Below are positions 36,871-48,600 of a stretch of DNA of 64,000 nt, piece by piece. The notes under the pieces were generated by a model, which was not told the origin of the DNA, did not search any database, and saw only the letters and a list, made by a program, of their open reading frames with translations. Location of the stretch: positions 124,667,838-124,731,837 of the forward strand of contig CM057000.1 of NCBI GenBank assembly GCA_029891345.1, read 5' to 3'. Position 1 is the first letter of the stretch. Each line of letters begins with the position of its first letter. The position numbers and the translations under genes were made by a program. This DNA comes from Dryococelus australis. Its lineage: Eukaryota > Arthropoda > Insecta > Phasmatodea > Phasmatidae.

Positions 36871-37989
36871 GTGAGTGATGTGCCATGCACGGACATATAT
36901 AATGACAGCCGTTATTAAGCTGTCGCTCAGTGAGAATGTACCAGTAACAAGTACATAAATTCAGTCAAGAGTTACGTACTCTCAGATAAAGTGCAATCAA
37001 CTAGTACTGTCCAAGAAAACAGCTTAATTATGTAACAGATATCAGTGGGGGATAATGGCCACGTGCCATTCACATTCAGTCAGTGCTAACTAATGTAAAC
37101 ATTTTGGGACACTCCTTCATGCCCAGGCAACCCAAAAGTGCTAAGAAGAAATACAATGTGCGTCAATATAAGCTAACGAAAATTCTTGTAGAAAGAAAAG
37201 AGACAGAAAAAGTAAAATTTTTTTACAATGTTGAAAGAAAATTTAAAGACTTTAATATCTCAACTTAATTGCCTTATGTAGAGGCTCTTTAGAAACCAGT
37301 AAATTTTCTTAGTTATATATAAATGCAAATTTTAAAGTTTAAATGCATTGTTGCAAAAAATTGTCTTAAAACTTTAAAAATCACTTTGCTGTATACGCAT
37401 TTTAAAGAAAGTTGGAAATTTCTATTAGCACATGCATTTTTTATGAGCAATCAAAGTTTCTTTTGTGAATTACAAAAAAGTCAAGAAACTCACAAACAAA
37501 AGATAATTTAACAAGCCATTAAGAAAAGTTGTGAAGTAATTTCATTCTGAATATGTAAAATTATTCCAAGTGCTTTGTTGTACGTCAACTGTTTGTGAGG
37601 TATTTTCTTCTTAATATGTAACATTATTCCAAGTGCTTTGTTGTACATCCACTGTTTGTTTGTTCAACATGCAATCTTTTTTGAGTGTCTCAAATGAAAC
37701 GGACAGTTTAACAAGCCCAGCAAGAAAAGTTGTGACACAGAATTTGCATCAATATGTAAAATTATTCTAAGTGCATTATGTGTTTGAAGTGCCTTCTATG
37801 CCTCTTTATCTATTTTGTGTACGATGGTGAAGTACATCTTTAAACCTCTTTTTGACAACACTCTCGCATTCCCAAACCTAGCTGTTCAGACAAGATGACG
37901 GAAGGTATCTACTAACAAACCCCGTAACTATATTTTCATGTAAAGGCAGTGGTCGAGTTTTATTATTTTCGCATCAGGCAGCTACAGCC
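36871..37989. other. AT-rich sequence before the 3' LTR block
   Basis: A TATA-like box lies at 36893-36900. A direct repeat of about 60 bases follows: TTATTCCAAGTGCTTTGTTG occurs at about 37562 and 37625, and the related TTATTCTAAGTGC at about 37763. No genes were seen. It may be an insertion within the 3' LTR. Confidence 0.4.
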
Positions 37990-38330
37990 GATTAGCTAAG
38001 AAAACACGTCGTCTACACAGACACACTGCGGCCCCTTCTGGGCAACACATGCGTAAAGAGTGGTACCAGTTTAAGTTATTTTGATAGACTTGTCTACCCC
38101 ACCATTGTTAGCTCAGAACCTAGTCACCTTCACCTGGATAACGTAGGTTTAAACTTCCCTAAGCTCTTGCCAACGTTAGGAGGTAAAGCGACACCACTTG
38201 TTTATTTCCCATCAAATGAAATAAACAACAGTTTTTCTGACTCAAGTGTATCCTTCTCTGTAGATGTAGTACCTCTCCTAGCGTACCTCACACCAAGCAA
38301 GGGATTGTAGGTGACCCCAGAAAATTTAAT
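37990..38330 (+). repeat. second copy of the LTR 'G' block (3')
   Basis: It matches 33000-33335 in order and strand, including the AATAAA hairpin at 38198-38228 (arms TTGTTTATTTC and GAAATAAACAA, loop 9). Its right end abuts a TIR element at 38345. Confidence 0.55.
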
Positions 38331-38344
38331 AACATATATATATA

Positions 38345-40812
38345 AGGGATGTCAAAATATCAATTTTTCTCGATTGCAATTCTCGATTCCACCAGCAAAA
38401 CTTTTCACTCAATTCCACCTCAATTCCGATACTATAAATTAGGATATAGTGATTATCAACATGTGCATTTTTTTTATAGGTCAAATAAGACAGACACAAA
38501 TATGAAGACAATTACAGGAAAGACTTTCTGGTCTGTTAAGTGAAGTTAATTTCCTATAGTAATGTAACATTCAGACTTATCTAATTTGGTCAAATATGTA
38601 CATATCAGTATTTTTGATAAATCTACGATTTATTTGATATGAACACAATCACAGTATTATACAAAAAGTTAAACAAAAGTTCTCAACTTCTCAATGCAAT
38701 ATTTTAGGTCAAATTATAAAGCTAACCAATATGTACACAAATATTGACGCCATTCAGTAATGAAACTGAAATACAAGTAACATTTTATTTACCATTGCTA
38801 AATGAAAATACTGCTACCAGACATTTTAAGTTGAAGAGACACTGGGTGACTTGCTGCTACACGGATCTTTACCCAAAAGATCTCCTGAAACATCATTATT
38901 GGTAATTTTCTTGTACTTGTGTTTACTTAAGTGTTTTCTCAAACTGCAAAATGCGTAATTTGTATAATTTATGTAAACGAAAAAATAATTCCACACATCG
39001 CTAGACATTTTCTTCACGTCTAAGTAAATAAAATCCTCAGTAGGTACACTGAAAACTTTAACACTACCCACATTTTTTTTTTGAGAGAAAAAAAAAATAA
39101 TAATTTCAATCTCGACTACCTCAAAAACGAAAATGTCACAAACAGGAAATATGTATGGCATGGAAAATGTATCTGTTCGTTATCTAATATACCGTTAAAT
39201 AACAGGTAAACAAAATAAAAAAATCAGAAAAATAATACCAGGTATCCGGGTATTATTCAGGATCCTGGTCCAGGATCATTATGCTCCCATTACTAATAAC
39301 TATCGCGCAAACAGACTAAAAGACAATGCATGTTCCGCGTCAGCGACCCGGAACTCAAAGCACTTGCCGCTAGCAAAGGCTATCATCTACAAACCACCTC
39401 TGGCTGCAGACCGAGCCGACTTCTGACACCCAGCTTATCAACTAACGCTGATCGCAACACTTACAAACAGCAAAGTGCTATCTCCAACAGTATCCGCGTG
39501 TGCGGCTGTGGCCTTTCATCCGTGACTGACAGTTTGTTTTAGTGCTTCACCTACGCGGACATTTACAGGTTTAGATATTGTGTGGTATATATCCACGTGC
39601 GTTTGTAGCATTCTTGCAACAGTATACACATAGTACTGAATCAAGTCAGAAAGTGCACAAAAAAAAAAAGAGTGCAATTTTCCTATTAAAGCCGCACCAC
39701 ACATCACATAGTGTGACGTCAGAGTGGAATGAGGCAGCCAAATACTGATAATAGCCATCTGCCACATGGCAGCCATCAAGATAAACATAACTCATTTAAC
39801 CGCGAGTTTCGATTATAGGACTATCTCTTCGCCTGTATTATTGTGGATAATCGAGGTTCTACTGTATTATCTTCATTATTTCATAGTCAAAATATCATTG
39901 AATGGCTAATTCCGGTCAATGCATGCGAGTTCAGTGCAGGTTCAACCTATTTGGAAAATCAAAGACCTGTTGCAATGCTACATAACCTCAAAAAACCATG
40001 TGAAGGTGGACGAGGATTTATAACAATTGCAAATGAATTTTTACATACATACATACATAAACTAGACAAGCATCATCCATGTAATATTAATATCATATAA
40101 ATTATTTAAAAAAAAAAAAAGTCTTCTCATACCAGTTCAGGTATGTTTTTGTACTGATTTCTTGCACACTTTACACTCGCCTTTGCACTTTTCTTTTTAC
40201 ATAAAATGTCCAAATGATAGACATTTACAGTCTTTAACATCACCTGCAGCATCTTCCATAATTTATGAGACTAGATATTATATGAAAACAGTCCATTTAA
40301 TGTATCAATTTAGATATCACTCTTTCATTTAACGCACTCGTGTCCACGTGTCAATGTAAACAAGCAATGTCTCGACCATAGATTACTACACACATTCTAG
40401 TTGTGTGTGTTCACTTCGCACAATTGTTACTAGCGCTTGGAGGCAGTTTGTTGTCAAACTACTGTAGCTTATCTCAAATTTATTCACCTGGAGAATTTCT
40501 CGATATTCCAGACACTCGCATGTCTTAAGAATTTTTAGTGTCGAGGTAATTTTGTATATATAACACGGGATAATAGTTCATTTCTTGTGGAGAAAGCTCA
40601 TTTAAGATACCGCGCATTAGTCTTATTTTGCGTTATGTCACGTTTTAACTTGTATTTCGGTGTCATTTCGATTTACCCGAAATCGTGCCTCTAGTCTTAG
40701 GTTATGTATTTGTAGTAATCGGTTTTTCATTCTTTGATTCTTGGACTTCCGATTCTCTATTATATGATTCTTCAAGAATTGCGGGTATCGAGAAATTGAG
40801 TTTGACATCCCT
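38345..40812. mobile_element. 2.5-kb DNA transposon bounded by AGGGATGTCAAA inverted repeats
   Basis: The left end reads AGGGATGTCAAAATATCAAT. The reverse complement of the right end reads AGGGATGTCAAACTCAATTT. Both then contain CTCGAT and GCAATTCT. Ends of this style occur in hAT elements, but no matching 8-bp duplication was seen (TATATATA on the left, ACTTCTGA on the right). No transposase was recognised inside. A lone pogo-like terminus (ATAATCGAGGTTCTACTGTA) sits at about 39848-39867. Confidence 0.5.
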
Positions 40813-41760
40813 ACTTCTGAGGCATACCCCCACGTGCAGGGACTGTCAACGATGAGGCATGACTTAGTGCTCACCATGTTTAGACGCAGACCGCGAGCGC
40901 TGCCATTAGGTGTCCGTCGAGTTGTCGGACGTTTCACGTTCTACACAAGTAGGGCAACACGTCACCTGCGATCACTTCACGGATGTGAGAGTGTATTTCC
41001 GTCAGAGTGGTATCTGGGAGGAGGTTAACAGTCCTAACTGCCTCTGGGCGCTTGCAAGATCTTACCCCTTCCATACACCACACTTAACCAACTCTCGCCT
41101 AAGGGCATTGCACGGACTGTCGATTCCTGTCACACCAGAAATCCCAAAGAATCTTTCCGAGGTCCTTGTATCGCCGAATACCGACAGTCAGATATGCCCA
41201 TGGAAGTTCCAACCACCAGCTACAGAATTTCCTCCGCTGTTCCAACTCCGATAGCTCACACAAACTTAGAGTTCCGAACCTGTCGCTCACACACGCCCAT
41301 CAGAGATGAGTCCGGTCACACCATCATCTAAGGTTACGAGTCGCCCAGGTATCCCACAGTCAGTCAACAATCTGAAGTGAACAATTATTCTAGCCGAACC
41401 CGACTTTGTGCCCTGCCGCAAAGATACCAGGCCAGTCTTCTACACTGGACATGCACCAGTACCACGTATGGACTAAGTATAACTCATAAACCCCGCCAAG
41501 AGTGTGCCTGATCTAGCGCCCCCCAAACCCAGTTCCTTTCTGACGTAGTGAACGTCCAGTCAGCCGAGACGTCAGACACCACAACTTTTAAAAAGACAGG
41601 ATCTAAAGGCAGGCGAACCTGCTGCTATCTGTTTGCTATCGTGCTCTGCTCACAAGAACACTAATTGGCATGTCATACGCACCATCTGTCTGATCTGTCC
41701 AGATCCTATTCTGCCAGGAAGACCAAAAGAATAGGTTTTGTGTGTAAAATAACAAATTTG
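40813..41760 (+). repeat. LTR-like fragment 'E1' with a conserved coding-like block
   Basis: The plus-strand frame 40910-41254 contains SIPVTPEIPKNLSEVLVSPN. Further on in the same frame, past stops, come RPGIPQSV and DFVPCRKDTRPVFYTGHAP (about 41340-41465). LTR D, read on its minus strand, has DPVTPEIPKHFFINP (50130-50085) and RPDIQKPV and DSLPCRQPTRPILYSGKIP (49895-49780). A TATA-like TTTAAAAAG follows at 41587. It is a member of the long-LTR family; its edges are not resolved. Confidence 0.45.
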
Positions 41761-42285
41761 TGAACAGACACCAATTGTTTTATTTTTCCGTGAGATCGGC
41801 ATAATTTTTAAAGAAACACATATTTTGTGTACAGTGGTTTTGAGTACTAGTAATTTCTATTGGGTTGGTAGTTAACGTCCATTAAACGCGATATTTTTCT
41901 CCTGCAAACCCATTCCCTTGTTTTCCTGTTGTTACTATATTGTATTAATGAAACAAAAAAAAAAAGTGACACATAAGTAGTTTTTAAGTAATTCTTACGT
42001 TTTTCCAAGCCCCACATTTCCAACTAAAACTGTTTAGTATCAGTAAAAGTATAATTACTGCTTTTGATTAGTCGTCAGTGAGTTTGGAAAATAAAAGCCC
42101 ATTGTCAAGGAAGTTCCCCGTATTACTTTTAGTTCCAGTTATATTAGCTGTAAGGTCCAAAGTGTGATAAGAACTACAATTACCATCTCACAAACATTAA
42201 CCTAAACTCACTGTCTCGGACAAATTAAAAGAGACTTAGTAAATATTTAATTATCTTGCAAGGGTTTATATTTTTACTTTTATAA
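41761..42285. other. AT-rich intronic sequence, nothing seen
   Basis: No coding or repeat signature was recognised apart from an A run at 41955-41965. Confidence 0.5.
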
Positions 42286-42983
42286 TAGGGCTACCACCAG
42301 CCCTGAAGCTGAAATCTTTGTTCCTGTACATAAAATTCCTGTAAAATCCTGGAGTCATTGAGTCAAATCCTGTGAAATCCTTGGGATTAAAAAAATGGCA
42401 AATTACAGAAAAAAAAAGTGGATATGAAGGACATTTATATACTTAATGTAGTTGTTTTGGTTTGGAATGTACAAACCATGGTAATTCTTATCTCCACTCA
42501 CACTTCTACTTTTGTTTATACAGTGACTGTATCGCTGATAATTTTAGTTTCCTCTCCATTGTGATATCAATGCCAAGTGCAAAACACAGTCACCTAATTC
42601 GGATTGCATGCATAAAAACAGTAATTTGCGGCAGACTCTTTTCAATAATGGCCTTGGGCTTTGCATGTGAACATACAGCCAGGAACATGAACATAAATAT
42701 GTAGATAACTGTATACCCACAACAGTGAATAATTAAGCAAAATATTTTGGACATACAATATTGAAACAATGGCGTATGTCTAAAATATTTTGCTTAATTA
42801 TTCACCTCTGTTGTAACAATCTTTCAAACAAATGCATCAGTGAAACTGACACAACGATGTGGATGCTTGTGTCGCATGTAGGCAGCAGTCACTTTAAGCA
42901 AAGTGCATATAAAAAAACTATTATAAATATAAAAAAATAAAAGTTTTCTCTATTGTTATAAATCCATTAAAACGTAAGGCCTG
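42286..42983. mobile_element. hAT-type MITE, copy 2 (inverted relative to copy 1)
   Basis: Its left edge (AGGGCTACCACCAGCCCTGA, then AGCTGAAATC) is the reverse complement of the right end of the 13573-14329 element. Its right edge ends GGCCTG, matching the other end. Shared internal stretches include the ATTCACTTA/AAATATTTTG region and TTGGTATTGATATCACAATG, inverted. The flanks are TTTTATAA on the left and TTTATAA on the right, a target duplication with one base lost. Confidence 0.75.
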
Positions 42984-43330
42984 TTTATAACCTACAAATT
43001 TTTTTAGACAGATGTCAGTCTAAAATACCTTAAAATTTGTTTAGCATTACAGTACACTGGCAAATGGATTAGCTGACAGTGTGTTGATAAAATATACATC
43101 CTTAACTTGACGCACCAGCCGATGGTGAAAAGATACATAAACAAAAAGTTAACATTTGCACTACTTTTGTCGAACTGTCAAAATCTTGCCAAGTTACATG
43201 AGACAGAGAGTAACAGTATCATCTCTATGAGCAGAGTTTAAATGCCTTATACACAGCAGCGTAGTTTAAGTAAGCAAGAAAAAAAAAAAACCTGCAGGCC
43301 GCTGTAAGAGAACTACAGTACTTGCATTAT
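42984..43330. other. AT-rich intronic sequence, nothing seen
   Basis: No gene or repeat recognised. An A run lies at 43278-43290. Confidence 0.5.
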
Positions 43331-44050
43331 CGCCAGTGGAAACAGCCCCAGATACTAGGGACACTCCTCAACCTGCACAAGCCTTAGTACCTCTATTGGT
43401 CCAATAATATGAACCCCTAACGATCAAACTGCTGTTGAGGCCATACAACAGGGAGGGGAGATTCTCCTGGGGCTTGATTGGCTGTGGCACAGATTAGAGT
43501 AACCAGAGCCTCAGTGCACAGACAACTCTCCAGATATGAACCCCCATCACTCCCAGCTTTCTCGAGCCCACAGCTACATCACAGCCAACATGTAGAGTGA
43601 GCACGGCAGCTGGGAAGAATATCCACCTTCGACTACAAAACCAAGTTCCAAAACGTCAAAAGGTTATCTCTGTAATCCCGGATTTTGCACCCTTTCGCCA
43701 ACCCACCCAGCCAACTATCTATAAAGACAGGGCTTCTCAGGAATTTAAGATACCTACCTGAAATCCATTAATGCTCCCCATGAAACTGGCTTCGCGATAT
43801 TTGACGTCCCCAAAAGTGAACCAAACCAAGGTTTCCTACCAGGAAACTTACCAGGTCACGTTTACTTTGGGGTTCAAGTCCCCCACATCTTTGGTCATCA
43901 CTAGAATGAAGAAATCCAAATAGTAAGCAATCCCAACGTGGGGAACTCCTGACCTAGTCTGGCATCATCCTTGCATTTCAGTACATATATGTTCCACTAA
44001 GAACACGTATTGTGGACCAGAGACCAAAAATACCCCGACGGGGTGGACAC
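43331..44050 (+). repeat. LTR end 'E2' plus leader of a PHD-gypsy relative
   Basis: The frame near 43440 reads GGEILLGLDWLWHRLE, loosely like the GWDN block of LTRs A and C. A TATA-like CTATCTATAAAGACAGG lies at 43711-43727. At 43785-43945 the leader block shared with 24250-24570 follows (CTGGCTTCGCGATATTTGA). The element is cut off before any Gag, and the zinc-finger exon lies 280 bases further on. Confidence 0.45.
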
Positions 44051-44328
44051 GACAAAAGAAAAGAAGTTGACATGTTTTAAACAAACACAAATTGTAGAAC
44101 AGTTATGTTTTTAATACATTGGTTTTATATTACCTTCATCATGGGCATAAAAGTTAAAAAAATATGTACATTCCACTACGTTGCACATGTGCGTACTTAA
44201 CACGCACATAGAGACAATTTTGGTACAGTATAAGTGTGTCAGCTGTGATGAACATGTGCAGTAGTTGAAGTTTCAAGAGACAACATAGATGGATGAAATC
44301 CTGCACTATAAGCAAAATTTTAACTCAC

Positions 44329-44495
44329 CTGCTCAAGCTGTATTTCGGAGTTGAGCGACACGCTGCACTTATCACAATAGTACTTGTTGCTCTTAGCACC
44401 GGAACATTCTGGCAGCTTGTGAACGCCAGGCGGAACCTCCCCATTGGTGGCAGGGTCGCCCTTAACGCTGTCCGTGGTGGATCCTAGAGGCACCA
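44329..44495 (-). CDS. internal coding exon of the ZNF385-like protein (Cys half of the last finger)
   Basis: 167 bases: two bases completing a split Val codon, then 55 codons. The acceptor is GATGACCAG and the donor is CAG|GTGAGTT. The protein runs from a Ser/Thr/Gly-rich linker (VPLGSTTDSVKGDPATNGEV) to SNKYYCDKCSVSLNSEIQLE and Q. The C-x2-C pair here joins His-x5-His in the exon at 10937-11134 to make one U1-like finger. Length, phase and content agree with both neighbouring exons, which strongly supports the model. The CpG-containing codon-like composition contrasts with the AT-rich introns. Confidence 0.85.
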
Positions 44496-46203
44496 CTGGT
44501 CATCAACACTATCTATGTATCCACATCAGTGAGCATGCACAGCTGACGGGATAAATAAATCAGTTTGATTCACTGAACAGAGGCAGACCAGAGGAGGAGA
44601 AAAAAAAACAAGACAAAAATAAAAACACATGCTGAAAAAATTAACAAAATCAGTTCGAATAAGCACAAACACCCACATTAACTGCCAACTAAGTACAGTG
44701 TGTGCTATAAAACAGTGCCTGTATACATTGCATACAGAAACTCATTAGTAAATTCAAAAATTTGTGTTCTAACCTGTTAATAGCTAACACCAAAGTGCAC
44801 ATTCTCAAAACAGATTTTAGAAAGGTCTGTTCCCACACACGCTACTTCCTGTTGTCCTCGCACCTTAAATACGTACAGAATGTTTGTAATGGCTTTAGTA
44901 AAAACTTTTGCTTCTATCTAAATGAACACGATGAATAATGCCAATTCAATGGCACTAAAATTTGCTGCCTATATTAAACACCTAATTCTGCTGATTTGAC
45001 GTTATGTTAACCTCACCTGCACAAAGGTTAAATGTGTTAGCCATGTGTATAATCCTACTTTTTTTTACCCACATTGGAACAAACAATGTATTTATGAAAT
45101 AAGCAACAACTACATAGCATGTGCAAAAATAGACCATATATATTCTCAAGTATAGCATGCCCTTTTTTTTTCCAAAACAAATATACAGGCAGGCAGAGCA
45201 GTAGTGATAAAGTGTTGAGAGATACTTAGACGATGATAAAGTGTTGTGGAACAGTCTGTTATCTCTCCTCTTGCTTTTCTCTCTGTCCTCATCACTTCTC
45301 TCCCTTTTCTTTCTCTGCACCCCCTTCTGGTCACCCCTCCATCCCTTTTTCACAACCCTCTCACAATGCGGCTCCTATTTTGTCGTTATCTACGTCCCTG
45401 TTGCCAAGTGTTTTCAGTCTGTGCTTCATCAATACATGAGCAAAAAGGTGTCTTTTCGTCTCATCACTCAATCAAGGTCATTCGTAGTCACTTTCTCACA
45501 TGTTTGCATTTCTCCTCTCTTGTCCAGCTGTCGCCAATTGTACATCTCCACACATTCTCGGTTTTTGTGTATAGAAGGGCAATGGTCACGAGGAGGAAGA
45601 GCGGCAAGTGAAGGAATGGGAAGACACAACATGTTGCAAAAAACCATGGTGCACTATATACGCAAGCGTGATATACACGAGTACATGAAACACCGTAATT
45701 TCGACATAATCATTGCATAACTTTACTTTAGGTCTCTACTAATAAAAATAAAAATTAACGAACAAAAAATGATGCTAGAATATAAATTTTGATTGCCTGC
45801 AAATATTGGAAAGTATTCACTTGTGTCTGTACTTCAAAAATAGCTCTTGAAAAATCATATAAAATTAAGAATAAATACTTTAATCAGTTGAGAAACAAAA
45901 ACATACTGCAGACAAAAGCATACAAAGTTCTTAAGTTATTCTGCTACCTTCATCCCAGGCACAACAAAAAAACAATATACAGTACATACTATAAATAATT
46001 TTTGTGACAAATAAATGCAATGAAATCAGCAGATTCAGAACAAATCTTTAAACTCAGTAATTGACAAAAATATCCAAAGTTGAATTTACTACAGACAATT
46101 AACATATGTACCAAATAAAAGAAGAAAACTTGTGAACCTGGCATGCACCCCTTACAAATATCACTAAAAAAATAGACTGACACACGAATCCTGCAAAGTT
46201 TGT
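44496..46203. other. AT-rich intronic sequence with a pyrimidine-rich tract
   Basis: No exon was recognised. 45255-45355 is strongly pyrimidine-rich on the plus strand. Overlapping frames there are Ser/Leu/Phe low-complexity and not genes. Confidence 0.5.
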
Positions 46204-47047
46204 CATGCCACCTGATATCACCGATGCAGTGATTCGAGGGCAGCCCCTGGCTGTGCCAGCAACAATGTGTAATGGATCACAGTCAAAGAAGAGTATATCT
46301 TAAAGACAAGCACAGAATAATAGCCAAATGGGAGCACCACTCTGAAGCAGTAATCCCACCTCTTATTAAACACTGCCCGGGCAAAACTAACGACCTACCC
46401 GATGCCCTTTCATGCCAGCTGGTCTTCGATGGAGGAGCCAAAGAGGATGAGGAGAGAGATAGTGACATCCCCTTCAGTCCTGAACCGAAACCCTGAAGAG
46501 CACCTCCAGTTGCTACAATTACAACCAAGCAGGTACCAGATTACCTACCACCAACAGCAGGACCCAGAAATTCAGAGGATCCTCCAGCAGCACACCCAGC
46601 GGTTTGAACTCAGAGACAATGTCACCTGGTCCTGGAGCGGTCAACACGGGGAAAAATGGAATATCTGGATACCCAAGAGCACAAGGGTGGACATCTGCCA
46701 TCACTACCACAACCACCCGCAGGACGGACACCCCAGCATTAAGGGGATGCTGCATGACATAGGGGCAATGTATATATGCGACGGGATGAGCCCCGACTTC
46801 CGCCAGTACATCAACAACTGTGAGGCATACTGTCGGAGCAAGGCGTATTCCGTATCCCAACCCACTGCAAAATCCCGTCGACCGCATACGGCCTGGATGC
46901 ACCTTGTGGCCAATCTGATGGGATCCTATAAACGAAGCATCAGGGGCAACATGTATCTATTGGTGGTCACCGATAAATTTTCCCATTACACAGATAGAGG
47001 CGTTCCCTCTACCGAGCCAGGAAACATCAAACATCAATCGTAAATTT
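46204..47047 (+). pseudogene. RNase H tail and integrase N-terminus of a gypsy-type element
   Basis: The frame near 46275 has DHSQRRVYLKDKHRIIAKWE and then HCPGKTNDLPDALS, the end of gypsy RNase H. After a shift, the 213-residue frame (46402-47043) holds the integrase zinc-binding domain: HHYHNHPQDGHPSIKG gives the His pair, and NNCEAYCRS gives the Cys pair. The catalytic core begins next: WMHLVANLMGSYKRS, where the expected VDLMGP Asp is Asn, followed by GNMYLLVVTDKFSHY. The remainder of the core is missing because LTR C interrupts it. Confidence 0.85.
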
Positions 47048-48600
47048 TGACGCATGCCCAATTAGACTGACTTGGCACGTTAGTCGAGGATTTTGACCGC
47101 TAGACCAAAAGCGGATTAACTGGATTTATATATCTGGGGTGAGACGGGTATTGGCTAGAACTTACTCACTCCTGCTCCTGGATGTTGTAGTTTATGAAAG
47201 CATGGCTTTATGCGGGACGAATTCGGTCGATGCCAGGACGGATATTCCACAGACAAGCTTCTTTAGACCAGAAGATGAGATTGTCCCAGCCTAGGCGCAC
47301 TTCAGTTCCGGTCAGGAGTCCGTTGACAACCGGGTGACACATGGTACGGTAACGGAGACAGAGTGGAAATTCAATTACTAAAACAGGAGCAGGTGCAACT
47401 GCTTGTCATCTCAGTTTGGCGGCACATTCCCGTTCCACCAGTCTATCCTGTGTAGGATGGGTAATGCTATCCTCAGTCTGAGAACGAGGTGAGCCAGGTG
47501 TTGTTCCCTGCATTTTCTACCACTCCTCCTCTCATAAGGCATAGGGTAACAGTTCTCTAGCTTATGTAGTGCACCTTAGACAGAAAGAATAACAGTGTAA
47601 CCCAATAGTGACTTGCCGGCTCGAGCTCGATAAGAGTCCCCACTGATCCCCTACCGTAGGCGGGCTGATCAGGATGTGGAGCAGTGTGGACCGCCAAGCC
47701 TCTACTGGTTGTGCGTTCGCACTAGGATGCCCGGCAAAACTACAGGCCACTAACTAGTCCGGATAATGAGAAGTAACCTGAGTCTGTTGTGCATCCTGGT
47801 GTGAAGGTGTTGCTAGTGGTTGTGTCGTCACTGTTTCCCGCCACGAGCATTAAAAGTGCTGATGTGTAACTGGGAAGACACAGGTGTTCGTCTAATATGT
47901 ATGTCTTAATTCGGTTTAATAAATTCCTGGTTTCTGTCTACAGTGCACAGCGTAGTCTACCTTTAACTGTGGATACAAATAAATACCCTGAAAATAAAAG
48001 CAGAAAGGTAGAGAGCAATGTGTGTTTATTGAAAGTTCAATAAACACGTGATCTGTGCTACCTCCTACCAAGTTGAGGATAGCTGAAGGTAACTGCGTGG
48101 TTCCAGGTGTAGGTGACCTGGTTCTAAGTAAGAGGGAAAAAGCTGGTTCTAGATGAATATACATGAGTTAAAGTTATTCTGCTAATGAAAGGTGTCTAGA
48201 GGAGACAAAGTGAAGTTAAAAAAAAATGTTCGTGTTCGTATGTTGTCAGGTTGACTGGTCGTCGACGTACGTAGTCACGGGGGAGTACTTGTGAGGAACA
48301 AACTTCTCCAAAGATCCCGAGGACTAGTAGTGCTGTGGGACGTTGCTAGAGATGCGAAAGTATGACTCCTGAGCTCGGCAGCAGCTGGACTTATATAGTG
48401 GAAGCTTGTAGACTGGCGGCCGGACTTATATAGTGGAAGCTTGAAGGCTGGCGGCGCGGGATGGGGGGAGGCGTGATGTCCTCCAGCCCTGGGTGGCGTG
48501 AGAATCCTATCAGCGATTTTGATTCGTGCCTCGTCGGAGCAGCTCAGCCTTACCCGAGATCTGGGGAGCTTGTAAGCTTCAAGTGTGAAGTAGGGGGTGG
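47048..48600 (-). repeat. long LTR 'C' inserted in the integrase
   Basis: It matches LTR A in order on the minus strand. Landmarks are GATTTTGACCGCTAGACCAA at 47090, the HPVVNGLLTG/GWDNLIFW frame at 47340-47240, TTGCTAGTGGTTGTG at 47811, the hairpin at 48022-48047, GTGTAGGTGACCTGG, and the right-edge block GCTTGTAAGCTTCA at about 48569. TATA boxes on the minus strand are at 48391-48398 and, in a duplicated 20-base unit, at about 48427. The last about 60 bases of the right edge seen in copy A are missing, so it is 5'-truncated or rearranged. The left edge starts TGACGCATG. Confidence 0.6.
48022..48047 (-). promoter_or_regulatory. LTR poly(A) hairpin, copy C
   Basis: Perfect 12-base arms GTGTTTATTGAA and TTCAATAAACAC close a 2-base AG gap. 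AATAAA reads in the 3' arm on either strand. Compared with copy A, the terminal pair is G-C instead of A-T. Confidence 0.65.

Larger units (their letters stand above)
11135..44328 (-). other. 33.2-kb intron of the ZNF385-like gene, packed with transposons
   Basis: The minus-strand donor is CAG|GTGAGT at 44328/44329 and the acceptor is GGCCAG at 11135. Both flanking exons are in phase 0 here. The intron falls between the last residue before the first His and the His itself, so the zinc finger exists only after splicing. Almost every other feature between these coordinates is a mobile-element remnant on one strand or the other. Confidence 0.75.

Noticed and set aside
39845-39867. Pogo/Tigger-like terminus ATAATCGAGGTTCTACTGTA
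   Set aside because: No matching opposite end was found within several kilobases, so an element cannot be delimited.
45241-45720. 159-residue plus-strand frame
   Set aside because: Ser/Leu/Phe-rich translation of a pyrimidine tract, with two similar overlapping frames. It has no family signature.
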